Origin: Candidatus Brocadia sapporoensis
GTDB lineage: Bacteria > Planctomycetota > Brocadiia > Brocadiales > Brocadiaceae
Assembly (NCBI RefSeq): GCF_001753675.2
Contig: NZ_MJUW02000077.1
Span: 1-45,105, forward strand
Reading direction: 5' to 3'
DNA: 45,105 nucleotides
The notes below the pieces were generated by a model. The model did no database searches and had not been told where the DNA came from. It saw only the letters and a list, made by a program, of their open reading frames with translations. The position numbers and the translations under genes were made by a program. Positions 1-9,038 of this stretch are shown one piece after another (the stretch's first letter is position 1; each line of letters starts with the position of its first letter).

Positions 1-85
1 GGTTATTCATCGCTGGAAAAAATTCGATCTAACAACATAGTATTTGTCAATGTTTCTATGAAACGTTATACTAGACAATAAAAGC

Positions 86-183
86 AGGGTGGCACGGACA
101 AGCTTGTTTGTCCGTGCTTGTTTAATTCGCGCGCTGGTGTGAATGATAAAACATGGACAAACAAAGTTTGTCCATGCCACCCT
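86..183. repeat. Dispersed palindromic repeat, copy A
   Basis: The unit opens with AGGGTGGCACGG and closes with CCATGCCACCCT, so the whole unit is an inverted repeat. Inside are two perfect or near-perfect small palindromes: GCACGGACAA...TTGTCCGTGC (92-117) and CATGGACAAAC/GTTTGTCCATG (152-176). Related copies lie at 299-458 and 45021-45105. It carries no gene and looks like a non-autonomous dispersed repeat able to form a hairpin. Confidence 0.75.
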
Positions 184-298
184 GAGACGAGGGTTTGCGC
201 CAGTTTCTTAAATTTTGAGATGGTCTGGCGTGAGTTGGCACGATAGAGAAAGAGATCCTGCTACGGTAGTTGATAGGATAAATCTCTAAATAGCAGAA

Positions 299-458
299 AG
301 GGGTGGCACGGCTAAACTCGTTTATCCGTGCTTGCTGGAATAGACGCGTTGGAATGAATGATAAAACATGAACAAACTCTGCTTTTCCGTGTTTACTCGA
401 ATAGACGCATTGGTACGAATGGTAAGACGTGGACAAACAGAGTTTGTCCATGGCACCC
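299..458. repeat. Dispersed palindromic repeat, copy B (internally duplicated)
   Basis: Same family as 86-183. It begins GGGTGGCACGG and ends TTTGTCCATGGCACCC. The central segment containing GAATAGACGC(G/A)TTGG is present twice about 62 bp apart, so this copy is longer than copy A (160 versus 98 bp). The two arms have diverged more than in copy A. Confidence 0.7.
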
Positions 459-882
459 AAAGATAATGCTTCAGTATTTGAAGATATGTTGGTAAAATAA
501 TGTTATTATGGCTAATCTTTATTTGCCTGCACAAAATGGTGGCCAGGTTTTGGAAGATTGTACTGGCGGGGGGAGATAGCGTAAAGCCTATACCATTTGC
601 GTTAGTTGTGGACGGACTGTTCACGTGACCAGGCAGGAGAGCTAACTGGTACGGAGGATGTTTCCCGTGTGTGAGGTGTGCGATGTGAGGGGAGCGAAAC
701 TTAAAAAGATGACAAAAAAAGGGGGGGGTTACAGGAAAATTGTAAGAGGTTGTTAGAGGTACGGTTATGACCGATTTTTTAAAATTTTTAAGGAGGTGAA
801 GGTAAAAAATTATGCTCAAAAAGGGAGGTTACAGGAAATGGCCTTGCAAGTGGTTGTCAAAAGGAGGGTTACAAGGGGCACT

Positions 883-995
883 GTGCGAATCATTGACCTG
901 ATGAATAAGGGATTGCGACTCTGGAATCATATTTGCCACCTTTTCATAAATCCGATTATCGAAAAGTGCGAATCATTGACCTGATGAATAAGGGA
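883..995 (+). repeat. 30-bp direct repeat pair, 83-bp period
   Basis: The segment beginning GTGCGAATCATTGACC and ending GAATAAGGGA occurs identically at 883-912 and 966-995. The intervening 53 bp are unrelated. I see no coding explanation. A local duplication is the simplest reading. Confidence 0.75.
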
Positions 996-1470
996 CGAGA
1001 GATGCGGGAGGATGGACGAAGAAAAAGAATTGATGTCTGCAGAAAATGTTCTCTGTAAACCCAAAGAGCCGAAGGTTGTTTCCGGCAAATCTAGATGATG
1101 GATATTCGCTTGGTATTTTGAAATGGAAATGGCAAGTGTTTTACCTTGCAAGATACCGGTATGCTACCTCTTATGCCTAAAGGGCAGATCATACACAGCA
1201 GGTGGTGAAGACCCCCCTCTGAAAATGAAAAATAGATTAGTTGGCCCTGCACATGGCAAAAGGGATGTGCATGACCGTGACATTCACATTTTTCGGTATG
1301 CACTTTGTGTTTCGCGCAAATGATAGGGTTCCATGGCAGGAGGGTACCCTCTATGAAAGGCTTTTCGTACATATTGGTGGAATAATCAGGCGGCTTGTAG
1401 TCTTTGTTGTTCAAGTTCAGAGGGTTTCGCCCCTTGCTATACATAGCGGCATAGCTTTACACCTGCCTGT

Positions 1471-1527
1471 CATTCCGGGATCGACCCGAGATCCCGTTTT
1501 TTCTGGACTCCTGCTTCCGCGGGAATG
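1471..1527 (+). terminator. Terminator-like repeat upstream of cobU
   Basis: The stem CGGGATC (1476-1482), a 7-nt loop and GATCCCG (1490-1496) are followed by six T residues, the classic shape of an intrinsic terminator reading on the plus strand. It sits inside a wider inverted repeat (CATTCC at 1471, GGAATG ending at 1527) whose minus strand encodes the peptide motif IPAEAGVQ, often seen in spurious ORFs over short interspersed repeats. No plus-strand gene lies just upstream, so it may be repeat DNA that happens to insulate cobU. Confidence 0.5.
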
Positions 1528-1590
1528 GCATATTCGTATCGGATTGCTGACGCTGTGTGTTTAGCATCAAGTTGATTATTATTTAACATA

Positions 1591-2157
1591 ATGGCAAAAA
1601 TAACCTTTGTTCTCGGCGGTGCACGAAGCGGTAAATCTGCTTTTGCAGAAGGTCTTGCCAAAAAGTATAAGGAAGTTAGCTATATTGCCACTGCAGAGGC
1701 TAACGATGACGAGATGCGTGAGCGGATACAGAGTCATCGCGTCCGGCGACCCCTGAGTTGGAAGACTTTTGAGTCCCCTTATCACGTGGACACCGTTGTC
1801 TCGGGCTGCAACGACAAGGCAGGGCTTATCTTGATCGATTGCATTACCCTTTATATTACCAATATGCTTTTACGTGGTGAACCGGCAAATTCAACCGGTT
1901 GTTCCGATATGCGGGATGAGGTTTCAAAACAGAGACGAGAGCTGATACTGTCTGAGATCAGGAAACTCAATCGGGTATGTCATGAGTCGCGGTCAGACGT
2001 TATTATCATATCGAATGAAGTCGGCCTTGGTATTGTGCCCGACAACGCTTTGTCCCGCGAGTTTCGGGATATTGCGGGTTGTGCAAACCAAATACTTGCT
2101 GGCGAAGCAGATGAGGTCTATTTCATGGTAGCCGGAATCGCCCAGAGGATAAAATAA
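1591..2157 (+). CDS. cobU: Adenosylcobinamide kinase / adenosylcobinamide-phosphate guanylyltransferase
   Basis: CobU phosphorylates adenosylcobinamide and then transfers GMP to it, giving adenosylcobinamide-GDP for assembly of the lower ligand of vitamin B12 in the cytoplasm. The 188 residues match the usual family length. The P-loop GGARSGKS is at residues 9-16, and the conserved IDCITLYITN and SNEVGLGIVP segments follow. The start is ATG at 1591. The stop overlaps the ATG of holA by one base (TAATG), so the two are translationally coupled although unrelated in function. No cobalamin riboswitch box is visible upstream. No other cobalamin biosynthesis gene is in the window, but a B12-binding radical SAM protein follows at 6374. 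Confidence 0.93.
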   Translation: MAKITFVLGGARSGKSAFAEGLAKKYKEVSYIATAEANDDEMRERIQSHRVRRPLSWKTFESPYHVDTVVSGCNDKAGLILIDCITLYITNMLLRGEPANSTGCSDMRDEVSKQRRELILSEIRKLNRVCHESRSDVIIISNEVGLGIVPDNALSREFRDIAGCANQILAGEADEVYFMVAGIAQRIK

Positions 2158-3149
2158 TGGACATTTACCAGTTTAAGACCTTGATGAATAAGGGTAAGAC
2201 TTTTCCGGTCTTTGTATTTTATGGGGATGAGGAATTCTTTATTCATGAGGCCCTTACGGCAGCAAAGGCGAATCTCCTGAAGGATAAAGACCCCGGTATC
2301 GCTTTGATTGAATTTAATGGGAATGAAATTTCCGGCGGTGTAGTGTTTGATGAACTGAGGACGGTGCCATTCTTTCCGGGCGTGAACAAGCTGGTTCTTG
2401 TAGAAGAGGGAGACGCTTTTGTTGAAAAAAACCGGGCGATACTGGAAAAATATGTACAAACGCCTGCAAGCCGCGCCCATCTGGTATTGATATGCCATAA
2501 ATGGGATAAACGGACAAAAGTCGCATCCCTTATAGACAAGGTTGGCATTTCTCTTGAGTGTAAAAAGTTAAAGGAACACTCTCTGCCCCATTGGGTGCAG
2601 ACTCATGCACGACAGTACAAAAAAGAAATTACCACCCCGGCGGCACAAAAACTGGTGGATGATGTAGGCGGCAATCTGGCGATCCTGGATAAACATCTTG
2701 AAAAGTTATCCATTTACCTGGGTGAGAAAACTACCATCGATGAGAGGGATGTTGATGCCCTTGTGGGTGTGGATAGAAGCCGGACAGTTTTTGAACTAAC
2801 GGAAGCTGTCGCGCAGAGAAATGTAGCGTTGGCGTTGAAAATCCTTGGCCAGATGTTGACTCACGGAGAAGATTCGGTGAGGATTATCAGCCTATTGTCC
2901 TGGCAAATTAAGCGGCTGTGGCGGGCGAAGCAGATCTTACAGCAGGGTGGAAATGAGCAGAAGGTCGTATCAGAGTTGCAGATATTACCATTCTTTGCGA
3001 AACGATTTTTTGAGCAGGTTAAACGCTATAGCGAGGAAGACCTCACGAAAAACCATGCGCTTTTGCTGGAAACCGATATAAAGAGTAAGACCAGTTCCCT
3101 CAGTATACCGTTGCTGCTGGAACTGCTTGTATTTAGATTATGTACATAG
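2157..3149 (+). CDS. holA: DNA polymerase III, delta subunit
   Basis: This is the clamp-loader delta subunit, which opens the beta sliding clamp during loading. At 330 residues it is of normal length. The N-terminal segment (YQFKTLMNKGKTFPVFVFYGDEEFFI) is the typical HolA opening with the YG(D)E motif, followed by the diverged AAA+ fold without a working P-loop. The C-terminal helical domain includes ILSLLSWQI-like helices around residues 245-260. The ATG overlaps the stop of cobU by one base. It stands outside any replication cluster here. Confidence 0.9.
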   Translation: MDIYQFKTLMNKGKTFPVFVFYGDEEFFIHEALTAAKANLLKDKDPGIALIEFNGNEISGGVVFDELRTVPFFPGVNKLVLVEEGDAFVEKNRAILEKYVQTPASRAHLVLICHKWDKRTKVASLIDKVGISLECKKLKEHSLPHWVQTHARQYKKEITTPAAQKLVDDVGGNLAILDKHLEKLSIYLGEKTTIDERDVDALVGVDRSRTVFELTEAVAQRNVALALKILGQMLTHGEDSVRIISLLSWQIKRLWRAKQILQQGGNEQKVVSELQILPFFAKRFFEQVKRYSEEDLTKNHALLLETDIKSKTSSLSIPLLLELLVFRLCT

Positions 3150-3558
3150 GTGGAAAATCCTTGTGATTATTTCTTTTTCAGAACAATCTATGCAGAAAAA
3201 GAGACCTGGGATTTATAAACAGTACGTGCAAAGAGATTTCCCGGTTGAAAGGATTCATAACTATCCGGCATGCTTTTACTCCTAATTATGATTAAGGTGA
3301 GCAAACATTGATCCCGTAATCTGAAGGAATGTCATAGTAACATCGGCTTCACGATATTCAAATCTCTTGTGTGCCTGGATGTCTATAATTCATTGAAATA
3401 ATATAAGAGTCGACCAAAAACGGAAAAAACTTGACAGTTATTACATTTACGAGTAGGTTATTTCTGCAAATTATGAAATTTTATGGCTCTGACTACAAAG
3501 TTTTGAACCTGCAAAAAGTTATAGTTGAAAGCACGTTGGAACAGATAATTATGCGGAG

Positions 3559-3760
3559 GAAATAACAAAGAAAAAGAGGATTGTATCAAACCCAAAAGTG
3601 ATGACGGGAAAACTGGTTGTTGCAGGGACGCGAATTACGATAGAGCTAATTTTAGAGAAATTTGCAGCTAAGGTTTTGCGGGCAGATGTTGTTTGTCCTA
3701 TCCGTGTGATAGTTTCATGAGATTTTTGGTCGTTGAAGGTGTGGGTTACCAAATTGTTTG
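3559..3760 (+). pseudogene. Decayed DUF433 antitoxin / DUF5615 toxin pair
   Basis: A plus-strand frame from about 3559 to 3720 reads a fragment containing NPKVMTGKLVVAGTRITIEL, the hallmark N-terminal half of DUF433 (VapB-like) antitoxins. It has no proper start, loses similarity after EKFAA and stops at 3718-3720. Overlapping that stop is ATG 3717, which opens MRFLVVEGVGYQIV and then hits TGA. That is the beginning of a DUF5615 PIN-like toxin, the usual downstream partner of DUF433. Both are truncated, and the end of the toxin remnant is not definable. I infer a dead toxin-antitoxin module. The flanks 3150-3558 and 3761-3890 hold nothing I recognise. Confidence 0.5.
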
Positions 3761-3890
3761 AGGAAACAGATACCCTTGTAGCACGTGTTTATTGGTATTC
3801 TCATGCGTCAGGCGGGAAGATGCAGAGGTACTCTTCGTGTCTTGATGCCTAAGTTCTGTTATCAATCATTGAAATAAGAAAGGAAAGAAG

Positions 3891-4538
3891 ATGAAGTTTT
3901 TTATCGATACTGCGGATGTGAAAGAAATCCGGGAGGCGCACAGTTTGGGCATCCTTGATGGGGTGACAACAAATCCCTCATTAATCGCGAAAACGGGAAG
4001 ACCTTTTCGTGAAACGATTGAAGAGATTTGCTCCATTGTAAAAGGGCCTGTAAGCGCGGAAGTGGTGAGCCTGGATACGGAAGGTATGCTCAAAGAGGCA
4101 CGGGAACTATCAAAGATTGCGGACAACATTGTGGTCAAAATTCCTTTAATAAAAAATGGTCTGAAGGCGGTAAAACGATTAGCTGATGAGGGTATTAAGA
4201 CGAATGTAACGCTTTGTTTTTCGTCGAATCAGGCCCTTTTATCAGCGAAGGCCGGTGGTACGTATGTGAGCCCTTTTGTCGGGAGATTGGACGACAGAGG
4301 CCAGTTTGGAATGGATCTGATACAAGAAATCCGTACAATCTATGATAATTACGGATTTCAAACTGAAATTATCGTTGCCAGCATTCGCAACCCTGTCCAT
4401 GTCCGCGATGCAGCGATCATGGGGGCGGATATTGCCACCATACCTTTTAACGTGTTTGACCTGCTTGTTCAGCATCCGCTTACGGATGACGGTGTTAAGC
4501 GATTCCTGGCGGATTGGGAGAAGGTGCCAAAAAAATAG
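3891..4538 (+). CDS. tal: Transaldolase, small (type 3B / TalC-FSA) family
   Basis: Transaldolase moves a dihydroxyacetone unit between sugar phosphates in the non-oxidative pentose phosphate pathway. The 215-residue length is that of the compact TalC/FSA-type subfamily rather than the roughly 320-residue enzyme. Visible landmarks are [10 protein letters not shown] at the N-terminus, GVTTNPSLI (24-32), the Schiff-base lysine K83 in VVKIPL, the TNVTLCFS strand, and SPFVGRLDD. The start ATG at 3891 follows the purine-rich stretch GAAAGGAAAGAAG. F6P aldolase activity cannot be excluded from sequence alone. Confidence 0.92.
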   Translation: MKFFIDTADVKEIREAHSLGILDGVTTNPSLIAKTGRPFRETIEEICSIVKGPVSAEVVSLDTEGMLKEARELSKIADNIVVKIPLIKNGLKAVKRLADEGIKTNVTLCFSSNQALLSAKAGGTYVSPFVGRLDDRGQFGMDLIQEIRTIYDNYGFQTEIIVASIRNPVHVRDAAIMGADIATIPFNVFDLLVQHPLTDDGVKRFLADWEKVPKK

Positions 4539-4608
4539 ATTCTGAATACGAATAACGGAATTTATGGTGGCAGAACGAAACCGTGCACAAATCCACGAAG
4601 AGTGAACC

Positions 4609-5985
4609 GTGCAAATGAAACTACAAAAAGATTTATTTGATACAAAGGCCCGTACGACAAAAAAAGCTCCTCTTGCAGACCGGATGCGGCCAAGGGAGTT
4701 AAAAGAATTTGTTGGCCAGGAGCACCTGGTGGGTTCCGGCAAGATTCTTCACAGACTGGTTGAAAATAGAGAACTGGTGTCATTGATATTTTGGGGACCG
4801 CCCGGCGTTGGCAAAACAACACTTGCCTTTATTATTGCACAGGCAATGGATGCCCATTTCGTCTCGTTTTCCGCGGTGTTGTCAGGCGTCAAGGATATCC
4901 GGGTTGTTATTGAAGAAGCGAAAGAGCAGCTAAAGTTTTATGATAAAAAAACCATCCTTTTTGTAGATGAGATTCACCGGTTTAACAAAGCCCAGCAGGA
5001 TGCTTTTCTTCATCATGTGGAAGATGGCACGATAACCCTCATTGGCGCTACCACCGAGAACCCTTCCTTTGAGGTGAATGCACCTCTTCTCTCCCGCTGC
5101 AAAGTGTTGGTGCTGGAACAACTCGCCGAGGAGCATCTTAAGAGTATTATGATGAATGCACTCGTGGATAAGGAACGGGGGCTTGGTAATCTGAAAGCGG
5201 AAATACACGATGATGCCTTCGGTTTCATGGCGCGCCTTGCCCAGGGAGATGCCCGGGTTGCCTTAAATACCCTGGAAGCGGCTGTTATGCTATCGAAACC
5301 GGACCAGAGTGGCAAGCGGACAGTGACCATAGAGGCTGCTCAGGAGTCAATGCAACGGAAGGCGCTCCTCTATGACAAAGGAGGGGAGGAACATTACAAT
5401 GTCATTTCCGCTTTTATTAAATCCATGCGCGGGAGCGACCCCGATGCCGCTCTCTATTGGCTGGCACGGATGCTGGATGCGGGCGAGGACCCGCTCTTTA
5501 TTGCCCGGCGCATGGTCATCTTTGCCTCAGAGGATATTGGAAATGCAGATCCACAGGCTGTTCAACTGGCAATTACCGTAAAGGACGCATTTGACTTTGT
5601 AGGTATGCCGGAAGGATGGATACCTCTTGCCCAGGGTGTTACCTATCTTTCCTGCGCACCAAAGAGCAATGCCTCCTATATAGCTTATTTGAACGCTTTA
5701 AAGGATGTCAAAGAGAAAGGTGCGTTGCCCGTGCCGTTCCACATTCGTAATGCTCCCACATCGTTAATGAAGGATCTTGGATACGGTAAGGGCTACAAAT
5801 ATCCGCATAGTTATGGCGGGTATACTGAACAGACTTACCTGCCGGACGAATTAAAAGGGCGGGAATACTATAAGCCGACAAATAATGGATTTGATAAGAC
5901 AATTAAGGAACGACTTGCCTGTTATAAAAAAGGCCAGAATAAAGAAAAGGAAACGCAGTTTAGGGAGGATTCTTACGGCACTTAG
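4609..5985 (+). CDS. rarA: Replication-associated recombination protein A (MgsA/RarA AAA+ ATPase)
   Basis: RarA/MgsA is a clamp-loader-like AAA+ ATPase that acts at stalled replication forks. Walker A GPPGVGKT is at residues 63-70 and Walker B with sensor region VDEIHRFNKAQQDAFL at about 119-134. The MgsA C-terminal tetramerisation region follows, including SEDIGNADPQA and YKYPHSYGGY. At 458 residues it is of normal size. The first possible start is GTG at 4609, with an in-frame ATG two codons later at 4615. Both have only a weak purine-rich stretch upstream, so the start is uncertain by two residues. Confidence 0.92.
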   Translation: MQMKLQKDLFDTKARTTKKAPLADRMRPRELKEFVGQEHLVGSGKILHRLVENRELVSLIFWGPPGVGKTTLAFIIAQAMDAHFVSFSAVLSGVKDIRVVIEEAKEQLKFYDKKTILFVDEIHRFNKAQQDAFLHHVEDGTITLIGATTENPSFEVNAPLLSRCKVLVLEQLAEEHLKSIMMNALVDKERGLGNLKAEIHDDAFGFMARLAQGDARVALNTLEAAVMLSKPDQSGKRTVTIEAAQESMQRKALLYDKGGEEHYNVISAFIKSMRGSDPDAALYWLARMLDAGEDPLFIARRMVIFASEDIGNADPQAVQLAITVKDAFDFVGMPEGWIPLAQGVTYLSCAPKSNASYIAYLNALKDVKEKGALPVPFHIRNAPTSLMKDLGYGKGYKYPHSYGGYTEQTYLPDELKGREYYKPTNNGFDKTIKERLACYKKGQNKEKETQFREDSYGT

Positions 5986-6069
5986 CAAATCGTCGCCCCG
6001 GGTATTGACGGATTTTCTACAGAAAATACTTACAGGATTTGATGGGAGTGCCACAGTGTTGTGCCAGCG

Positions 6070-6366
6070 ATGCACGTGTATGATATTGGTAAAGCCCAAA
6101 CTTCTTGGGATAGAGCAGATGAAGCGAATACCGGCGGAGACGTACTAAAAGCCTGGTCTGTTTTGGTTGCTAATGGCCCATCGTGTAGCGTAGAAAATTA
6201 TGATGAAGTTTGCGGTATTGTTGTGTTATGAGATTATTCGTGAAGATATTTTCCGCAGGTATCGGTTATGCAGCAGAGACCTTATAATGCTGAGGAATAC
6301 GAGCAGTATGGTAACACGCTAACGTTATTGGTCAATGAAGAATTTTTGAGACACCGGACATCCTGA
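6070..6366 (+). pseudogene. Decayed small gene of unknown family
   Basis: ATG 6070 opens 53 codons (starting MHVYDIGKAQTSWDRADEAN) that stop at 6229-6231. The next frame continues across the stop with CYEIIREDIFRRYR. The first frame then resumes at 6268 with MQQRPYNAEEYEQYGN and ends at 6366, eight bases before the radical SAM gene. Joined, the pieces make one acidic, helical protein of about 95 residues, which suggests two compensating frameshifts in an old gene. I do not recognise the family. The remainder of the gap 5986-6373 holds nothing else. Confidence 0.35.
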
Positions 6367-6373
6367 AAGAAAG

Positions 6374-7804
6374 ATGACCCGTATGAAAATTACCTTTCTT
6401 GTACCACCACCCATTGATGGAAATATCCCGGAACGGGTTGCCGGCTGTGCATACCTGCTCTATTATGTTCCGAACATCTTTCTCCTGAGTGCTGCTGCAG
6501 TCCTGGAAAAGGCAGGTTATGAAGTCCGGTATATTGAAACTACAATTAAAAAGTGGGATCGTGGACATTTTTTAACATTTTTAAAAGAAGACCTGAGTGA
6601 TGTCTATGGTTTCTATTCCGTAAACCTCTCCAAAAATACCGACTTTCGGGCGCTCAATGACATTCGGGAAATTCGGGGAGATGTACCGATTGTCTTTTTC
6701 GGTCCCGCACCGTCTGACAGACCCGCAGAATTTGTTGTAGATGACAACACGTACGTCGTTCGGGGTGAACCCGAATACACGATGCTGGAGCTTATACGGG
6801 CATTAGAGACAAAATCAGTCGGTACCGGTATTAAAAGCGTCTCTTTCAAAAAAAATGATGAAATCCTGAATAATGCGAACAGAGAGCCGATTGAAGACCT
6901 TGACGCATTGCCCTTTCCTGCCAGACATTTCCTGGAAGAGAGGGATGTCTACTACAATCCTAAGTTAGGGAAGCGGCCCTTTACCGCCGTCTGTACATCC
7001 CGGGGCTGCTCATACCGCTGTATCTATTGTGTCCCGTCTTCTTTAAGTTTTTCGCGGGAACTCGAATACAAACACTATCTGGGCAAGAAACCACCCGTAA
7101 GAAAGAGGTCGCCAGAAAATATTATTGAGGAATTCAAATTGCTCAAATCCCTGGGCTACAAGGCCGTCAACGTGCAGGATGACCAGTTTGTATGGGGAGA
7201 GGAACGAACGGTAAAGATTTGCGAAGGCATTAAAGACCTTGGCATCGTGTGGGGCTGTTCGGCACGGTCGGATCATCTGACCGAATCTATTGTGAAGTCC
7301 ATGGCATCGGCACATTGTAAGTTTATTGACCTTGGGGTTGAATCGTTTAACCAGGAGATATTGGATTACGTAAAGAAAGATATTGATGTGAAAAAAAATG
7401 AGGAAGCGATCAATTTAGTAAAAAAATACGGCATATCGGCCAAGATTAATATTATGTTTGGCGCTTCGCCACTGGAAACCATGACCACGATTAAAAGAAA
7501 TATGGAAGAGGTAAAGAGGCTGAAGGTGGATCAGGTTATGTATAACATTGCGAACCCTTTTCCGGGGACGGAATTTTACAAGATTGCTAAAGAAAATAAG
7601 TTGTTTGTTTATGGAGATTATAAACCCGTCAATGTGGCAAAGGAGGCGAACATCGCCTATCCTCATCTTGACAAAACGGCGCTTGAGAGTGCTGTACGTC
7701 GTGCAAATTTTGAATTTTTTTTAACCCCTCGGTTCATCCTGAAAAATATTTGGCGGCTGGGTTCCCTGGATTCTTTAAAAGCTATGTTCAGAAAGCTTTT
7801 TTAG
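6374..7804 (+). CDS. B12-binding-domain radical SAM protein
   Basis: The N-terminal half (about 1-180) has the layout of a cobalamin-binding Rossmann domain as found in B12-dependent radical SAM enzymes. The radical SAM core follows, with the iron-sulfur motif C212-x3-C216-x2-C219 in TSRGCSYRCIYC, then a TIM-barrel core (VNVQDDQF, LGVESFNQEIL, NIMFGAS). Such enzymes methylate or rearrange unactivated carbons, and many act on lipids, hopanoids or antibiotics. The substrate cannot be told here. The start at 6374 (GAAAGAAAG upstream) has an alternative ATG at 6383. The glycosyltransferase 43 bp downstream on the same strand suggests a shared envelope or secondary-metabolite role, which is inference. 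Confidence 0.85.
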   Translation: MTRMKITFLVPPPIDGNIPERVAGCAYLLYYVPNIFLLSAAAVLEKAGYEVRYIETTIKKWDRGHFLTFLKEDLSDVYGFYSVNLSKNTDFRALNDIREIRGDVPIVFFGPAPSDRPAEFVVDDNTYVVRGEPEYTMLELIRALETKSVGTGIKSVSFKKNDEILNNANREPIEDLDALPFPARHFLEERDVYYNPKLGKRPFTAVCTSRGCSYRCIYCVPSSLSFSRELEYKHYLGKKPPVRKRSPENIIEEFKLLKSLGYKAVNVQDDQFVWGEERTVKICEGIKDLGIVWGCSARSDHLTESIVKSMASAHCKFIDLGVESFNQEILDYVKKDIDVKKNEEAINLVKKYGISAKINIMFGASPLETMTTIKRNMEEVKRLKVDQVMYNIANPFPGTEFYKIAKENKLFVYGDYKPVNVAKEANIAYPHLDKTALESAVRRANFEFFLTPRFILKNIWRLGSLDSLKAMFRKLF

Positions 7805-7847
7805 GAATAATAATATTTTTTGCTGACCCTGTGATAAAGGTTTTTTC

Positions 7848-8897
7848 ATGAAATTGTCGGTCCTTGTCCCGGCTTACAATGAGGAACAATCTGTCTTGTC
7901 CTGCCTGAACTCCCTCATATCACTTTCTTATACAGACAAGGAAATTATTATTATTGATGACGCATCGGTTGATCGCACTCCACAAATTGTTGAAACATTT
8001 CTCAGTAAAAACGTAATTCTGGTTAGACGGGAGAAGAACGGTGGAAGGGCTGCTGCCCTGAACTCCGGGTTGGAAATAGCCACCGGTGACGCTATTATCA
8101 CAACGGATGCGGATACGGTGGTGCCAGCCGATTGGTTGCAAAGGTTTAAATCACAGCTTGAACGACCAGGTGTCGTAGCAGTAGGCGGTGCTTACCAGGC
8201 ACAAAACAGGGATAAACCCCTGGCGAATGCTACAAGCATTCTGGATCAAATAATGAATGGAGTATTTAAGAAGTCGTTCGTTCCCAATAAGTTGTCTGGT
8301 GTGAATTCTGCTATTAAGAGAGATGCACTACTAAATTCAGGGGGTTTTAATGAAAATTCCTGGTGGAGCGAGGACTCTGAGTTAGGATGGAAATTAAGCA
8401 GAATAGGCAAGGTTGTTTATGATCCTGAAAATATCGTGAGCACCCAATATCCCGACACATGGTCGGGCATTTGGAGGAGGAAGTTTTACTGGGGTTATGC
8501 AATGGGATTAAAATTTCGTGAACAGATACCCTTCAATATAAAATTGTGGATAAGACCCACACTATTTATGGCGCTTTTTATCAGTTTCCTGGCTTTTCTG
8601 GTTACCGTACCGTACGGAATACGTGTCTCTTTTGTGCCGGGTGTGATCTTCCTGGTATTATGCAGTTTTTTGACACTCTTATACGTTCCGCCAGGCGTTT
8701 TCATTATGGCAAGAACCGGGGATCGTATGTCATTAAAAACGTTATTCGTGCTTGCAATCTTACCGCTTGTACGGGAGTCCGCTTATGTGTATGGTTTGTG
8801 TCTGGGCTTTTGTAAAGGGAGAGCGGGTTCAATAACCCCTTCGTGGAAGGAGAATATAAAACGCGGAGGCATAGAGGCCACAGAGACAAAACGTTAA
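7848..8897 (+). CDS. Family 2 glycosyltransferase with C-terminal membrane segments
   Basis: A GT-A fold transferase that adds a sugar from a nucleotide donor, probably at the cytoplasmic membrane face. Seen in the sequence: the N-terminal LSVLVPAYNEE, the DDAS motif at 38-40, the metal-binding TTDADT (86-90), and the acceptor-site ED in WWSEDSELGWK. These are followed by three or four hydrophobic helices from about residue 235 onward, as in processive or polyprenyl-linked GT2 enzymes. The start at 7848 is ATG, 43 bp after the radical SAM gene. The acceptor is not predictable. Confidence 0.87.
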   Translation: MKLSVLVPAYNEEQSVLSCLNSLISLSYTDKEIIIIDDASVDRTPQIVETFLSKNVILVRREKNGGRAAALNSGLEIATGDAIITTDADTVVPADWLQRFKSQLERPGVVAVGGAYQAQNRDKPLANATSILDQIMNGVFKKSFVPNKLSGVNSAIKRDALLNSGGFNENSWWSEDSELGWKLSRIGKVVYDPENIVSTQYPDTWSGIWRRKFYWGYAMGLKFREQIPFNIKLWIRPTLFMALFISFLAFLVTVPYGIRVSFVPGVIFLVLCSFLTLLYVPPGVFIMARTGDRMSLKTLFVLAILPLVRESAYVYGLCLGFCKGRAGSITPSWKENIKRGGIEATETKR

Positions 8898-8909
8898 TTT
8901 ACTTATTGC

Positions 8910-8934
8910 AGGAGCGAACCATCGTCTTGCTCCT
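8910..8934. repeat. Small hairpin after the glycosyltransferase gene
   Basis: AGGAGC (8910-8915) pairs with GCTCCT (8929-8934) around a 13-nt loop. It sits 12 bp past the glycosyltransferase stop but has no T-run, so it is a weak terminator candidate at best and may be another small interspersed repeat. Confidence 0.3.
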
Positions 8935-9038
8935 ACTCTAATGATAAGGAATTTCAAACATTCCCCTCCCGTAATTCCCTGTGAATGGGCTGAAACAGGG
9001 GGGAAGTCGCTGAAGACCTGATTAATTATGGATAATCT

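Larger units (their letters stand above)
1..1590. other. Gene-poor, repeat-rich region upstream of cobU
   Basis: I see no convincing gene here. The open frames on both strands are low-complexity or run through palindromic repeats, and none has a recognisable domain or a good ribosome binding site. The stretch holds two copies of a palindromic repeat (86-183 and 299-458), a degenerate G-rich motif ending in GGTTACAGGAA that recurs near 720, 823 and 863, a direct repeat at 883-995, and a terminator-like repeat at 1471-1527. Confidence 0.6.

Noticed and set aside
1100-1590. Cobalamin riboswitch before cobU
   Set aside because: No B12-box consensus or supporting helices found. Only a terminator-like repeat is present.
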